From: Ralstonia condita
Lineage (GTDB): Bacteria; Pseudomonadota; Gammaproteobacteria; Burkholderiales; Burkholderiaceae
Direction: 5' to 3'
DNA length: 64,000 bases
Assembly (NCBI RefSeq): GCF_958405655.1
Contig: NZ_CATYWO010000001.1
Location: forward strand, 124,001-188,000
Under the pieces are notes generated by a model, which did not search any database, was not told the DNA's origin, and saw only the letters and a program-made list of their open reading frames with translations. Below, one piece after another: positions 24,306 through 33,466 of the stretch; the stretch's first letter is position 1; each line of letters starts with the position of its first letter. A program made the position numbers and the translations under genes.

Positions 24306-25445
24306 TTATTTGGCGGCGCTCGTGGCTGCGGGAGCGCGCACCACCTGGCCGGCCTGACTGAGCAGGCAGGCGGCCACGATGTCGTCTTCGCGGTTGATGT
24401 TCAGGCCGCCATCCTTGTCGATGATCAGCTTGAGGAAGTCGAGCACGTTGCGGGCGTAGAGGGCAGAGGCATCGGCCGCCACCATCGACGGGAGGTTGGT
24501 ATAGCCCACCAGCGTGACGCCGTGCTTGACGACCACGCGGTCGGCCTCGGTCAGCGGGCAGTTGCCGCCCTGCGCCGCCGCCAGATCGACGACGACCGAG
24601 CCCGGCTTCATCGCCTGCACGGTGGCTTCGGACAGCAGCGTCGGCGCGCGGCGGCCCGGGATCAGCGCCGTGGTGATGACGATGTCGGCCTGGGTTGCGC
24701 GCGTGTGCACGAGTTCAGCCTGGCGGCGCATCCAGTCGGGCGGCATCGGGCGGGCATAACCGCCCACGCCCTGGGCGATTTCGCGCTCTTCGTCCGTCAG
24801 GAACGGCACGTCGAGAAACTTTGCACCCAGCGATTCGATCTGCTCTTTCACGGCCGGGCGCACATCGGATGCCTCAATCACGGCACCCAGGCGCTTGGCC
24901 GTGGCGATGGCCTGCAGGCCGGCCACCCCGGCGCCAAGGATCAGCACGCGCGCGGCTTTTACGGTGCCGGCGGCGGTCATCAGCATCGGCATGAAGCGCT
25001 GGTAATAGTTGGCCGCCACCATCACGGCCTTGTAGCCGGCGATGTTGGCCTGGGAGGAGAGCACGTCCATGCTCTGCGCGCGCGTGGTGCGCGGCGCGGC
25101 TTCCAGCGCGAACGCGGTGACGTTGGCAGCAGCGAGGCGGGCCGTGTTCTCGTCATCGAACGGGTTGAGCATGCCGACAAGCACCGCGCCCGGCTGCATC
25201 TGCGCCAGTTCGGCGGCTTCCGGCGAGCGCACCTTCAACACGATCTGCGCGCCGAGCGCTTCGGCTGCGGTGCCGATCCTGGCGCCGGCAGCCACGTAAG
25301 CGTCGTCGGGCTGGGCGGCGGCCACGCCGGCACCGGACTGCACCGTCACCTGGTGGCCCAGCGCGATGTACTTCTTGACCGTCTCCGGGGTCGCGGCAAC
25401 GCGCGTCTCGTCCGCCCGCGTCTCCTGCGGGATGCCGATGTGCAT
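24306..25445 (-). CDS. pntA1: NAD(P) transhydrogenase alpha subunit, NAD-binding part
   Basis: Soluble NAD(H)-binding subunit of 379 residues, first gene of the pntA1-panD-pntA2-pntB operon. The start MHIGIPQETRADETRVAATP is the alanine dehydrogenase/PntA N-terminus. The NAD fold has VLILGAGVAGLQAIATAKRLGA, and the flexible loop region includes MLMTAAGTVKAA and IIPGRRAPTL-type residues. With the membrane subunits it drives proton-coupled NADPH formation. Confidence 0.95.
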   Translation of the reverse strand: MHIGIPQETRADETRVAATPETVKKYIALGHQVTVQSGAGVAAAQPDDAYVAAGARIGTAAEALGAQIVLKVRSPEAAELAQMQPGAVLVGMLNPFDDENTARLAAANVTAFALEAAPRTTRAQSMDVLSSQANIAGYKAVMVAANYYQRFMPMLMTAAGTVKAARVLILGAGVAGLQAIATAKRLGAVIEASDVRPAVKEQIESLGAKFLDVPFLTDEEREIAQGVGGYARPMPPDWMRRQAELVHTRATQADIVITTALIPGRRAPTLLSEATVQAMKPGSVVVDLAAAQGGNCPLTEADRVVVKHGVTLVGYTNLPSMVAADASALYARNVLDFLKLIIDKDGGLNINREDDIVAACLLSQAGQVVRAPAATSAAK

Positions 25446-25714
25446 CGTGATCTCCTCGTCTTGTTGCGCGCGGTGCGGAACGGCGCGCGGTCGGTGTTTA
25501 TTAAACGATGTGGAGCTTACCCGAACTTTTTGGCAGGCGGACGCTCGTCGACTGCCCTATTGAATTTCGGTTGCGGGACGAGAAAATGCGCCAATCGATC
25601 GCAAACGTGTGCTCAACTGTACACAAATTGCACGGTGGAGGGTCGGTCGCCGTCCATGAGCGGGAAGCGCGCTCGCCCGCTACAATAACGCCTTGTTTTT
25701 GTTGCCTTTTTGCC

Positions 25715-26209
25715 ATGAACCAAGCTGTTCGCTGGAAACCCAGCGTCACGGTCGCCGCCGTCATTGAGCGGGATGGACGCTTTCTGCTGGTGGAGGAGCA
25801 CACCGATGCCGGCTTGCGCCTGAACCAGCCTGCCGGCCATCTCGACCCGGATGAAAGCCTGGTCGATGCCGTCGCGCGGGAGGCCCTGGAAGAAACCGCC
25901 CACAGCTTTGTGCCGACAGCGTTCCTGGGCTGCTACATGGCGCAGTTCCAGCCGCCGCAAGGCGATCCGATTACCTATGTGCGGATGGCATTCACGGGCG
26001 AACTCGGCCCGCTTGACCCGCGCCGCAATCTCGACGACGGCATCGTTCGCACCGTGTGGATGACCGCGGACGAGATCCGCGCGAGCCGCGAGCGGCATCG
26101 CAGCCCGCTGCTGCTGGCCTGCGTAGAGGACTATCTGGCTGGCAAGCGTTATCCGCTCGAGGTGATTCAAACGCATCCGAGCGTCTACGGCCTGGAGGGC
26201 GCGCAATGA
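25715..26209 (+). CDS. Nudix hydrolase, NudJ-like
   Basis: 164-residue cytoplasmic pyrophosphohydrolase. The Nudix box GHLDPDESLVDAVAREALEETA is at about residues 46-67, with the catalytic REALEE complete; FLLVEEH and YVRMAFTGEL are typical of the NudJ/phosphatase branch. The ATG at 25715 gives the family start; the open frame continues 207 bases upstream through promoter-like sequence. The stop overlaps the mnmA start (ATGA), the same order (nudJ-mnmA) as in E. coli, where NudJ hydrolyses HMP-PP and nucleoside triphosphates. A -10-like TACAAT lies at 25681-25686. Confidence 0.88.
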   Translation: MNQAVRWKPSVTVAAVIERDGRFLLVEEHTDAGLRLNQPAGHLDPDESLVDAVAREALEETAHSFVPTAFLGCYMAQFQPPQGDPITYVRMAFTGELGPLDPRRNLDDGIVRTVWMTADEIRASRERHRSPLLLACVEDYLAGKRYPLEVIQTHPSVYGLEGAQ

Positions 26210-27321
26210 GCGGCAAGAAGCGCGTCGTCGTCGGCATGTCCGGCGGCGTGGATTCGTCCGTCACGGCGTGGCTGCTCAAGCAGCAGGGCTACGACGTCGT
26301 TGGCCTGTTCATGAAGAACTGGGAAGACGATGACGACAGCGAGTACTGCTCGACCCGGCAGGACTGGATCGACGTGGTATCGGTGGCCGACCTGATCGGC
26401 GTGGACGTCGAGGCCGTCAACTTTGCCGCCGAGTACAAGGACCGCGTCTTTGCCGACTTCCTGCGCGAATACTCGGCAGGCCGCACACCCAATCCCGACG
26501 TCCTGTGCAACGCCGAGATCAAGTTCAAGGCCTTCCTAGATCACGCGATGGCCCTTGGCGCCGACACGATCGCGACCGGGCACTACGCCCGCGTGCGCGA
26601 GGTTGACGGCCGCTTCGAGCTGCTCAAGGCGTTCGACCACACGAAAGACCAGAGCTATTTCCTGCACCGGCTGAACCAGGCACAGCTCTCGCGCACGCTC
26701 TTCCCGCTGGGCGAGATTCCCAAGACGCGCGTGCGTGAAATCGCTGCCGAGATCGGCCTGCCGAACGCCAAGAAGAAGGATTCCACCGGTATCTGCTTTA
26801 TCGGCGAACGGCCGTTCCGCGATTTCCTGAACCGTTATCTGCCGACCAAGCCGGGCCCTATCAAGACGCCTGAGGGCAAGACCGTTGGCCAGCACATCGG
26901 CCTGGCGTTCTACACGCTGGGCCAGCGCAAGGGCATTGGCATCGGCGGCAGCCGCGACGGCAACGGCGACGCCTGGTACGTGGCGCGCAAGGACATGGCG
27001 GCCAACACGCTCTACGTGGTGCAGGGACATGATCATCCATGGTTGCTCACGCATACCGTGCATGCCGCAGACCTGAGCTGGGTGGCCGGCCATGCGCCCG
27101 CCGAAGGCGCTGACCTTGCCGCCAAGACGCGCTATCGGCAGGCCGATGCGCCGTGTGCCGTCGTGCGTGCGACGCCAGACGCGCTGACGCTGTCCTTCGC
27201 GGATGCCCAGTGGGCCGTCACGCCGGGTCAATCGGCGGTGCTGTACGACGGCGAGATCTGCCTGGGTGGCGGCATGATTTCGGCGGCCGAGCCGGCCGTC
27301 GTCGAAAGCGCCGTCGCCTGA
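26206..27321 (+). CDS. mnmA: tRNA-uridine 2-sulfurtransferase
   Basis: Thiolates U34 in tRNA-Lys, -Glu and -Gln. 371 residues. It has the PP-loop GMSGGVDSSV (residues 10-19), the catalytic cysteines in PDVLCNAEIKF and STGICFIGERPF, and KDQSYFL for tRNA/ATP contact. The C-terminal beta domains follow KTVGQHIGLAFYTLGQRKG. The start at 26206 overlaps the Nudix stop; earlier in-frame codons lie inside that gene. Confidence 0.96.
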   Translation: MSGKKRVVVGMSGGVDSSVTAWLLKQQGYDVVGLFMKNWEDDDDSEYCSTRQDWIDVVSVADLIGVDVEAVNFAAEYKDRVFADFLREYSAGRTPNPDVLCNAEIKFKAFLDHAMALGADTIATGHYARVREVDGRFELLKAFDHTKDQSYFLHRLNQAQLSRTLFPLGEIPKTRVREIAAEIGLPNAKKKDSTGICFIGERPFRDFLNRYLPTKPGPIKTPEGKTVGQHIGLAFYTLGQRKGIGIGGSRDGNGDAWYVARKDMAANTLYVVQGHDHPWLLTHTVHAADLSWVAGHAPAEGADLAAKTRYRQADAPCAVVRATPDALTLSFADAQWAVTPGQSAVLYDGEICLGGGMISAAEPAVVESAVA

Positions 27322-27412
27322 CCGGAATTCGCAACACTGCGTTGCGACGGCTGCGGCCCTCGCAGTGCTCGTTTAAGCTGGCGCCCTGATTGATCTCCAC
27401 TCAGGGTTTGCC

Positions 27413-29011
27413 ATGCTGCCACGTCGTTACTGGGCCTTTGCGGGCGTTGTGCTGGTGTTCCTGTTGACCGCGGGTCTTGCAGTGGCACGGCAACTGCATT
27501 GGGCATGGGCGGCCTTGGCCGGCGTGTTCGTCATCCTGGGGTTGCACGACCTGATGCAGACGCGGCACTCCGTGCTGCGCAACTACCCGCTGTGGGGCCA
27601 CTTCCGTTTTCTGTTCGAGTTCATCCGCCCGGAAATCCGCCAGTATTTCGTTGAAGACGACACGGACGAGCGGCCGTTCTCGCGCGCCCAGCGCAGCATC
27701 GTCTACCAACGCGCCAAGGGCGAGGTCGACAGCCGCCCGTTCGGTACCGAAGTCGACGTGAAGGTGCCGGGGCATGAGTGGATCGGCCATTCGCTGGCAC
27801 CCTCGCGCATCGCCTCGTCGGACTTCCGCGTGATGGTGGGGGAAGGCCGCGCCAAGCCGTATTCGATGTCGGTGTTCAACATTTCTGCGATGAGCTTCGG
27901 GGCGCTGTCGGGTAACGCGATCCGGGCGCTGAATCGCGGTGCCAAGCTGGGCAACTTCATCCACGACACGGGCGAGGGATCGATTTCTCCGTACCACCGC
28001 GAGGAGGGCGGCGACCTGATCTGGGAAGTCGCCTCCGGCTACTTCGGCTGCCGCGATGCCAATGGCCGGTTCGATCCGGATCGCTTTGCCGAGCAGGCGC
28101 GCAGCCTGCAAGTGAAGATGATCGAGGTGAAGCTGTCGCAGGGTGCCAAGCCGGGCCACGGCGGCGTGCTGCCGGCGGCCAAGGTGACGCCCGAGATTGC
28201 GGCCACGCGCGGCATTCCGGTCGGGCAGGACTGCATCTCGCCGGCTGCGCATTCGGAATTCAGCACGCCGCTGGGGCTGCTGCAGTTTGTCGATCGGCTG
28301 CGCACGCTGTCGGGCGGCAAGCCGACCGGCTTCAAGCTGTGCATCGGGCACCCGTGGGAATTCTTCGGCATCGTCAAGGCCATGCTTGAGTCGGGCATCC
28401 TGCCGGACTTCATCGTCGTTGACGGCGCTGAAGGTGGCACGGGGGCGGCGCCGCTCGAATTCACAGACCACGTCGGTACGCCGCTGCAGGAGGGGTTGCT
28501 GCTGGTGCACAACACGCTGGTGGGCACCAACCTGCGCGACAAGATCAGGATCGGCGCGTCGGGCAAGATCGTCACGGCATTCGACGTGGCGCGCACCCTG
28601 GCCATGGGTGCCGACTGGTGTAACGCGGCGCGCGGCTTCATGTTCGCCCTAGGCTGCATCCAGGCGCAGAAATGCCACACCGACCGCTGCCCGACCGGCG
28701 TGGCGACGCAAGACAAATCGCGCCAGAAAGCGCTGGTGGTGCCCGATAAGGCCGAGCGCGTGCATCAATATCATGCGCACACGTTACACGCGCTGCTGGA
28801 GCTGACGCAGGCCGCCGGCTTGCAGCATCCGGCGGATTTCCGCGCGCACCACATCGTGCGGCGGGTGTCAGGCAACGAGGTCCAGTTGCTGTCCGCGCTG
28901 CTCAAGTACCTGGAGCCCGGCGATTTGCTTGCCGGACGTTATCGCTATCAGCTTTACGAGCGCTACTGGCCGATGGCGCAGGCCGAACGATTCGACCCTG
29001 TCGCCATGTAG
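27413..29011 (+). CDS. Membrane-anchored glutamate synthase-like FMN protein
   Basis: 532-residue protein corresponding to the FMN/synthase domain of the large glutamate synthase subunit, without the N-terminal amidotransferase or C-terminal beta-helix. One or two hydrophobic segments occupy residues 7-45. The FMN barrel has MSFGALSGNAIRALNRGAKLG, HDTGEGSISPYH, VIEVKLSQGAKPGHGG-type residues and DGAEGGTGAAPLEF. CIQAQKCHTDRCPTGVATQ supplies three cysteines of a [3Fe-4S] cluster. Without its own ammonia-producing domain the substrate is uncertain; this family is widespread and little studied. It is convergent with a GST gene. Confidence 0.85.
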   Translation: MLPRRYWAFAGVVLVFLLTAGLAVARQLHWAWAALAGVFVILGLHDLMQTRHSVLRNYPLWGHFRFLFEFIRPEIRQYFVEDDTDERPFSRAQRSIVYQRAKGEVDSRPFGTEVDVKVPGHEWIGHSLAPSRIASSDFRVMVGEGRAKPYSMSVFNISAMSFGALSGNAIRALNRGAKLGNFIHDTGEGSISPYHREEGGDLIWEVASGYFGCRDANGRFDPDRFAEQARSLQVKMIEVKLSQGAKPGHGGVLPAAKVTPEIAATRGIPVGQDCISPAAHSEFSTPLGLLQFVDRLRTLSGGKPTGFKLCIGHPWEFFGIVKAMLESGILPDFIVVDGAEGGTGAAPLEFTDHVGTPLQEGLLLVHNTLVGTNLRDKIRIGASGKIVTAFDVARTLAMGADWCNAARGFMFALGCIQAQKCHTDRCPTGVATQDKSRQKALVVPDKAERVHQYHAHTLHALLELTQAAGLQHPADFRAHHIVRRVSGNEVQLLSALLKYLEPGDLLAGRYRYQLYERYWPMAQAERFDPVAM

Positions 29012-29019
29012 TCGATGCA

Positions 29020-29628
29020 TTACTGCGGCTGCGTTTCCAGGAAGCTCGGCCGCTTCTCGATGCGTGCGTAGAACGCGGCCAGGTTGGCGTGACGCTCGCG
29101 CCAGTCGATCTGCGGCTGGCGGAAATCCAGATAGGCGAGGGCACAGCCGACGGCAATATCAGCCAGGGTCAGATGGTTGCCGTTGCACCATGTCTTCTCG
29201 GCCAGGCCTTGCGCCATGGCCTTGAGCGACTCGTCGATCTTGTGATTCTGCCGGGCGAGCCAGGTTTCGCTGCGCTGCTCGGGCGTACGCTGCGTGTGCT
29301 CGATGCGCAGCATGATGGCGGCGTCAAGCAGGCCGTCGGCCAGCGCCTCCCAGCAGCGGACTTCCACGCGTTCACGGCCTGAAGGCGGGATGAGGCGCGC
29401 CACCGGCGAGAGCGTATCGGCGTACTCGGCAATCACGCGGGAGTCGAACAGCGCACCGCCGTCGTCCATCACCAGGCACGGGACCTTGCCCAGCGGGTTG
29501 AACTGGTCGATCTGCGTGCCTGTGCTCCACACGTCTTCGAGCACGAACTGGTAGTCGATTTTCTTTTCAGCCAGGACGACGCGCACCTTGCGGGTGTACG
29601 GGCTGGCGTGCGATCCGATCAGTTTCAT
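29020..29628 (-). CDS. Glutathione S-transferase family protein
   Basis: 202-residue cytosolic GST. The thioredoxin-like N-terminal domain has SHASPYTRKVRVVLAEK and the cis-proline region GKVPCLVMDDG followed by LFDSRVIAEY (glutathione gamma-glutamyl contact). The helical C-terminal domain ends LAAFYARIEKRPSF. It resembles stringent-starvation/YibF-type GSTs; a substrate cannot be told. The start is taken at MKLIGSH; another ATG two codons upstream is possible. It is divergent from purB. Confidence 0.88.
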   Translation of the reverse strand: MKLIGSHASPYTRKVRVVLAEKKIDYQFVLEDVWSTGTQIDQFNPLGKVPCLVMDDGGALFDSRVIAEYADTLSPVARLIPPSGRERVEVRCWEALADGLLDAAIMLRIEHTQRTPEQRSETWLARQNHKIDESLKAMAQGLAEKTWCNGNHLTLADIAVGCALAYLDFRQPQIDWRERHANLAAFYARIEKRPSFLETQPQ

Positions 29629-29748
29629 AGGCATGTCATGTTGGAGGCGGAAGTATAGCCGCGCGCTTTCCTGCGTGCTTTGGCCGGCGCTTCCACCAAA
29701 AGGAGGCTTGCCAAGGCGTGGGATTGACCGTGAAGCCGGCGTTCCGGA

Positions 29749-29758
29749 TGGTAAAATC
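29749..29758 (+). promoter_or_regulatory. Extended -10 promoter of purB
   Basis: TGGTAAAATC lies 102 bases before the purB start codon. It is identical to the tkt and oxyR elements. A TTGACC at 29724 is too far upstream (22 bases) to serve as an ordinary -35. Confidence 0.5.
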
Positions 29759-29860
29759 GCAGGTTCGCCATGGACGCGTCTGGTCGCTCCCGGCTTAACG
29801 CTCGATGCCCCGTCCGGGTTGTCCGGATTGAGATTCCCTTCACATTTTTTCCCGCCTGCC

Positions 29861-31240
29861 ATGTCGTCGCTTTCTGCCCTGACCGCTCTGTCTCCCATCG
29901 ATGGCCGCTACGCTGCCAAGGCCGATCCGCTGCGCGAGTGGCTGTCGGAAGCCGCTTTCATGCGCAATCGCGTGAAGGTGGAGGTGCACTGGTTGATCTC
30001 CCTGTCGCAGGCCGGCCTGGCCGAGATCCCGCGTTTCTCGGCGGCCGCCGAGGGCGCCCTGTTGGCTCTGGTCGAAAATTTTGCCGAGGCAGACGCCGCC
30101 CGCATCAAAGAGATCGAAGCCGTCACCAACCATGACGTGAAGGCCGTCGAATACTGGATGAAGGAGCGCGTGCGCGGCAACGCCGAGCTGGAAGCCGCCA
30201 GCGAGTTCATCCACTTCGCCTGCACGTCGGAAGACATCAACAACACCTCGCACGGGATGATGCTCAAGGGCGCGCGCGACACCGTGATCGTGCCGACGTT
30301 GCGCCGTGTGCAGGCGCGCCTGGTGGAATTGGCCCACGCCAACGCCGATGTGCCGATGCTCTCGCGCACGCATGGCCAGCCGGCCAGCCCGACCACGCTG
30401 GGCAAGGAAATGGCCAACGTGGCCGCCCGCCTGGACCGCGCCATCCGCCGCATCGAAGCCGTGGAGCTGCTGGGCAAGATGAACGGCGCCGTGGGCAACT
30501 ACAACGCGCATCTGTCGGCGTATCCGTCACTGGACTGGGAAGCCTTCTCGAAGAACGTGATCGAGACCCGTCTGGGGCTGACGTTCAACCCGTACACCAT
30601 CCAGATCGAACCGCACGACTACATGGCCGAGCTGTTCGACGCGGTGGCGCGCGCCAACACGATCATCCTGGATCTGGACCGCGACGTCTGGGGCTACATC
30701 TCGCAAGGCTATTTCAAGCAGAAGACCAAGGCTGGCGAAATCGGCTCGTCGACCATGCCGCACAAGGTCAACCCGATCGACTTCGAAAATTCTGAAGGCA
30801 ACGTCGGCCTGGCCAACGCGGTGCTGCGCCATCTGTCGGAGAAGCTGCCCGTGTCGCGCTGGCAGCGTGACCTGACCGATTCGACCGTGCTGCGCAACAT
30901 CGGCGTGGCTTTCGGCTATAGCCTGCTGGCCTACGACGCGTGCCTGCGCGGTTTGGGCAAGTTGGAAACCAACCCGGCCCGCTTGGCCGAAGACCTGGAC
31001 GCCTGCTGGGAAGTGCTGGCCGAGCCGGTGCAGACCGTGATGCGCCGCTACGGCATCGCCAATCCGTACGAGCAGCTCAAGGAACTGACGCGCGGCAAGG
31101 GCATTTCGCGCGAGGCGCTGCGTGAGTTCATCGGCACGCTGGCGATTCCCGAAGACGCCCGCAAGCTGCTGCTCGACATGACCCCCGGTAGCTACATCGG
31201 CAAGGCGGAAGAACTGGCACGCCGTATCGGCACCCTCTGA
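29861..31240 (+). CDS. purB: Adenylosuccinate lyase
   Basis: Two steps of purine synthesis: SAICAR to AICAR and adenylosuccinate to AMP. 459 residues. The start at 29861 gives the PurB N-terminus LSALTALSPIDGRYAAK; the frame is open further upstream but runs through the promoter. Catalytic regions are FACTSEDINN, SRTHGQPASPTTLGKE and the signature SSTMPHKVNPIDFENSEGN. A bidirectional-type terminator follows. Confidence 0.97.
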   Translation: MSSLSALTALSPIDGRYAAKADPLREWLSEAAFMRNRVKVEVHWLISLSQAGLAEIPRFSAAAEGALLALVENFAEADAARIKEIEAVTNHDVKAVEYWMKERVRGNAELEAASEFIHFACTSEDINNTSHGMMLKGARDTVIVPTLRRVQARLVELAHANADVPMLSRTHGQPASPTTLGKEMANVAARLDRAIRRIEAVELLGKMNGAVGNYNAHLSAYPSLDWEAFSKNVIETRLGLTFNPYTIQIEPHDYMAELFDAVARANTIILDLDRDVWGYISQGYFKQKTKAGEIGSSTMPHKVNPIDFENSEGNVGLANAVLRHLSEKLPVSRWQRDLTDSTVLRNIGVAFGYSLLAYDACLRGLGKLETNPARLAEDLDACWEVLAEPVQTVMRRYGIANPYEQLKELTRGKGISREALREFIGTLAIPEDARKLLLDMTPGSYIGKAEELARRIGTL

Positions 31241-31269
31241 TTGTTGCGAAAATTTGTTGGTGCGCCCTG

Positions 31270-31308
31270 AAAAACGGCCCGCTTCCAGACACTGGAGCGG
31301 GCCGTTTT
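31270..31308. terminator. Terminator of purB
   Basis: Long stem AAAACGGCCCGC / GCGGGCCGTTTT extended by TCCA / TGGA with a single bulge and loop GACAC, ending in a T run. It lies 30 bases after the purB stop. Confidence 0.85.
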
Positions 31309-31428
31309 GTTTGGTATGCCCGACCGTAGCCGCACTTCGCCAACCACAGCGCGTCTTCTCATAATCAAAATATTTGAACGGTTTCGTGAACTTACGAGGG
31401 GCTTGGCGGGTCCGATCGCGCAAATAAT

Positions 31429-31446
31429 GCACCAATCGTTTGGTGC
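31429..31446. promoter_or_regulatory. Inverted repeat upstream of the cytochrome b561 gene
   Basis: GCACCAA-TCGT-TTGGTGC is a perfect seven-base inverted repeat 55 bases before the start codon. There is no T tract after it, so an operator is more likely than a terminator. Confidence 0.4.
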
Positions 31447-31500
31447 TGCGGTCTGATTGATAGGCGGCGCCACAGAGCGTCTCCTTAACCGAGGGAACCG

Positions 31501-32082
31501 ATGACACAAGCTGCCCAACCCAATCTCGCCATGCGGGGTGCCTCCGAGGATGGCACCTACGCCAAGCCCGCGATTGCGCTGCACTGGATCATCGCACTGC
31601 TGATCTTTGCGGCATTCGGGCTCGGTCTGTACATGACCGACATTCCTGGCTTTACGCCGACCAAGCTCCGGCTGTACTCGTATCACAAGTGGATCGGTAT
31701 CACCGTGCTGATCTTTGCCGTGCTGCGCGTCGTGTGGCGCCTCACGCATCCGGCCCCCGCTCCCGTGAAGGGCATGCCTGCATGGCAGCACAAAGCTGCG
31801 GAAGCCGCACACATTGCGCTGTACCTGCTGATTCTCGCGGTGCCGCTAACGGGCTATCTCCTGAGCGTCGCGGCCGGTATCAAGGTCGTCTACCTTGGCG
31901 TGTGGGAAATGCCGATGCCGTTCGACAAGAGCGATGCGCTCAAGGAAATCTTCGAGGTGGCACACCAGTGGCTGAACTGGACAATGGCCACCATCGTTGT
32001 CGTGCACATGCTGGCCGCGCTCAAGCATCACATCGTCGATCGTGATGGCACGTTGCGCCGCATGCTGCCGTCCCTGCGCTGA
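31501..32082 (+). CDS. Cytochrome b561 family protein
   Basis: Di-haem inner-membrane electron carrier of 193 residues with four hydrophobic helices (about 25-45, 60-80, 100-122, 155-175). Histidines suited to haem ligation are in IALHWIIALL, YHKWIGITV, AAHIALYLL and VVHMLAALKHH. In E. coli the CybB protein of this family oxidises ubiquinol and reacts with superoxide. It starts a three-gene group with two YceI proteins, a common pairing whose members are thought to handle quinone or isoprenoid ligands. Confidence 0.9.
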   Translation: MTQAAQPNLAMRGASEDGTYAKPAIALHWIIALLIFAAFGLGLYMTDIPGFTPTKLRLYSYHKWIGITVLIFAVLRVVWRLTHPAPAPVKGMPAWQHKAAEAAHIALYLLILAVPLTGYLLSVAAGIKVVYLGVWEMPMPFDKSDALKEIFEVAHQWLNWTMATIVVVHMLAALKHHIVDRDGTLRRMLPSLR

Positions 32083-32190
32083 CTCGGCGGTTCCGGTCCT
32101 CAAGCCCGCCGGTGCATGCCGGCGTCCACCGCCTCCCCCCTCTTCACCAAGACTGCCGGCATGGTCCGGCTTGACCGAAGGAGTCTGATC

Positions 32191-32757
32191 ATGAAACGTT
32201 TCGTGCGCCCCCGCGCGATTGCGCTGGTTGCTGCCAGCGCGCTGTCGATCGCCGCGTGGTCGGCCACAGCCCAGGTGGATGCCGCCAAAAGCAGCGTTAC
32301 GGCGACCGGCAAGCAGCTTGGCGTGCCGATGGACATCAAGTTCGGCAAGTTCGATGCCGCCGTGAACTACAACCCGTCCAACGTGGCTGCGTCCACCGCC
32401 AGGGTCGACATCGACATCAACAGCGTCGACGTGGGCAGCAAGGAATACAACGACGAACTGAAAAAGAAGGATTGGTTCGACGCTGCCAGGTACCCGAAAG
32501 CCACCTTTGTCTCGTCGGCCTTCAAGCCCGGCGCCAATGGCAAGGTCGACGTGGTCGGCAAGCTGACCATCAAGGGCATCACGCAGGACGTGACGGCACC
32601 TGTCAGCTTCAAACAGGACGGCGCCAATCAAGTCTTTGAAGGCGCGCTGCCCGTCAAGCGCAATGCATTCAAGGTCGGTGACGGCGAGTGGAAAGACACC
32701 TCCGTCGTCGCCGATGACGTGACGATCAAGTTTCGCGTCGTCATTGCCAAGAAGTAA
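32191..32757 (+). CDS. YceI-family periplasmic protein (copy 1)
   Basis: 188 residues with a Sec signal peptide ending near ATA-QV at residue 28. The mature part is one YceI lipocalin-like barrel that in relatives binds polyisoprenoid quinones: ARVDIDINSVDVGSKEYNDELKKKDWFD and YPKATFVSSAF are typical. The start at 32191 has AAGGAG upstream. It lies between cytochrome b561 and a second YceI gene, consistent with quinone handling at the membrane. The exact ligand is unknown. Confidence 0.9.
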   Translation: MKRFVRPRAIALVAASALSIAAWSATAQVDAAKSSVTATGKQLGVPMDIKFGKFDAAVNYNPSNVAASTARVDIDINSVDVGSKEYNDELKKKDWFDAARYPKATFVSSAFKPGANGKVDVVGKLTIKGITQDVTAPVSFKQDGANQVFEGALPVKRNAFKVGDGEWKDTSVVADDVTIKFRVVIAKK

Positions 32758-32799
32758 TTCCCCTCTGGATTTTTTGCCCCTTTTTTCGCAGGAGTTCTC

Positions 32800-33396
32800 A
32801 TGAAATTGCGTACCCTCGTTGCTGCCTTGTCCGCCATTGCCGCCACTGCCGCTTTTGCCGCCCCCTCGACCTACCAACTGGACCCGAGCCACACTTACCC
32901 GAGCTTCGAGGCCGATCACATGGGCGGCCTGTCGAAGTGGCGCGGCAAGTTCGAGAAGTCCAGCGGCACCGTCACGCTGGATCGCGCGGCCAAGAGCGGC
33001 ACGATCGACGTCACCGTCCAGACCGACAGCATCGACTTTGGCCTGGCCAAGATGAACGAGCACGCCAAGAGCGCCGACATGTTCGATGTTGCCAAGTACC
33101 CGACGGCCACGTTCAAGGGCAACTTCACCAAGTTCAAGGGCGACGTGCCGACCGAGGCTGAAGGCCAGCTCACGCTCCACGGCGTGACCAAACCGGTCAA
33201 GATGGAAATCGATTCGTTCAAGTGCATGCAGCACCCGATGCTCAAGCGCGAAGTCTGCGGTGCTGACGCCGCAATGCAGTTCAAGCGCGATGAGTTCGGT
33301 CTCGATTTCGGCAAGGCCTATGGCTTCAACATGGAGACCAAGTTGAAGATCCAGGTGGAAGGCCTGAAGCAGGACACCAGCGTCGCACAGCAATAA
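32800..33396 (+). CDS. YceI-family periplasmic protein (copy 2)
   Basis: 198 residues, signal peptide of 21 residues ending AFA, then a YceI barrel (YQLDPSHTYPSFEADHMGGLSKWRGKF). It is clearly different from the upstream copy, with an extra loop FKCMQHPMLKREVCGAD carrying two cysteines that could form a disulphide. It ends the cytochrome b561-YceI-YceI group; the terminator that follows is shared with secF on the other strand. Confidence 0.9.
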   Translation: MKLRTLVAALSAIAATAAFAAPSTYQLDPSHTYPSFEADHMGGLSKWRGKFEKSSGTVTLDRAAKSGTIDVTVQTDSIDFGLAKMNEHAKSADMFDVAKYPTATFKGNFTKFKGDVPTEAEGQLTLHGVTKPVKMEIDSFKCMQHPMLKREVCGADAAMQFKRDEFGLDFGKAYGFNMETKLKIQVEGLKQDTSVAQQ

Positions 33397-33411
33397 GCGC
33401 CGCGTGCAAAG

Positions 33412-33439
33412 AAAAAGCCCCGCAACTGCGGGGCTTTTT
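33412..33439. terminator. Bidirectional terminator between yceI and secF
   Basis: Perfect 13-base inverted repeat (AAAAAGCCCCGCA / TGCGGGGCTTTTT) with a two-base loop, giving T runs on both strands for convergent genes. Confidence 0.88.
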
Positions 33440-33466
33440 GCTTGGTGGATCGATTGAACAGGGCGC

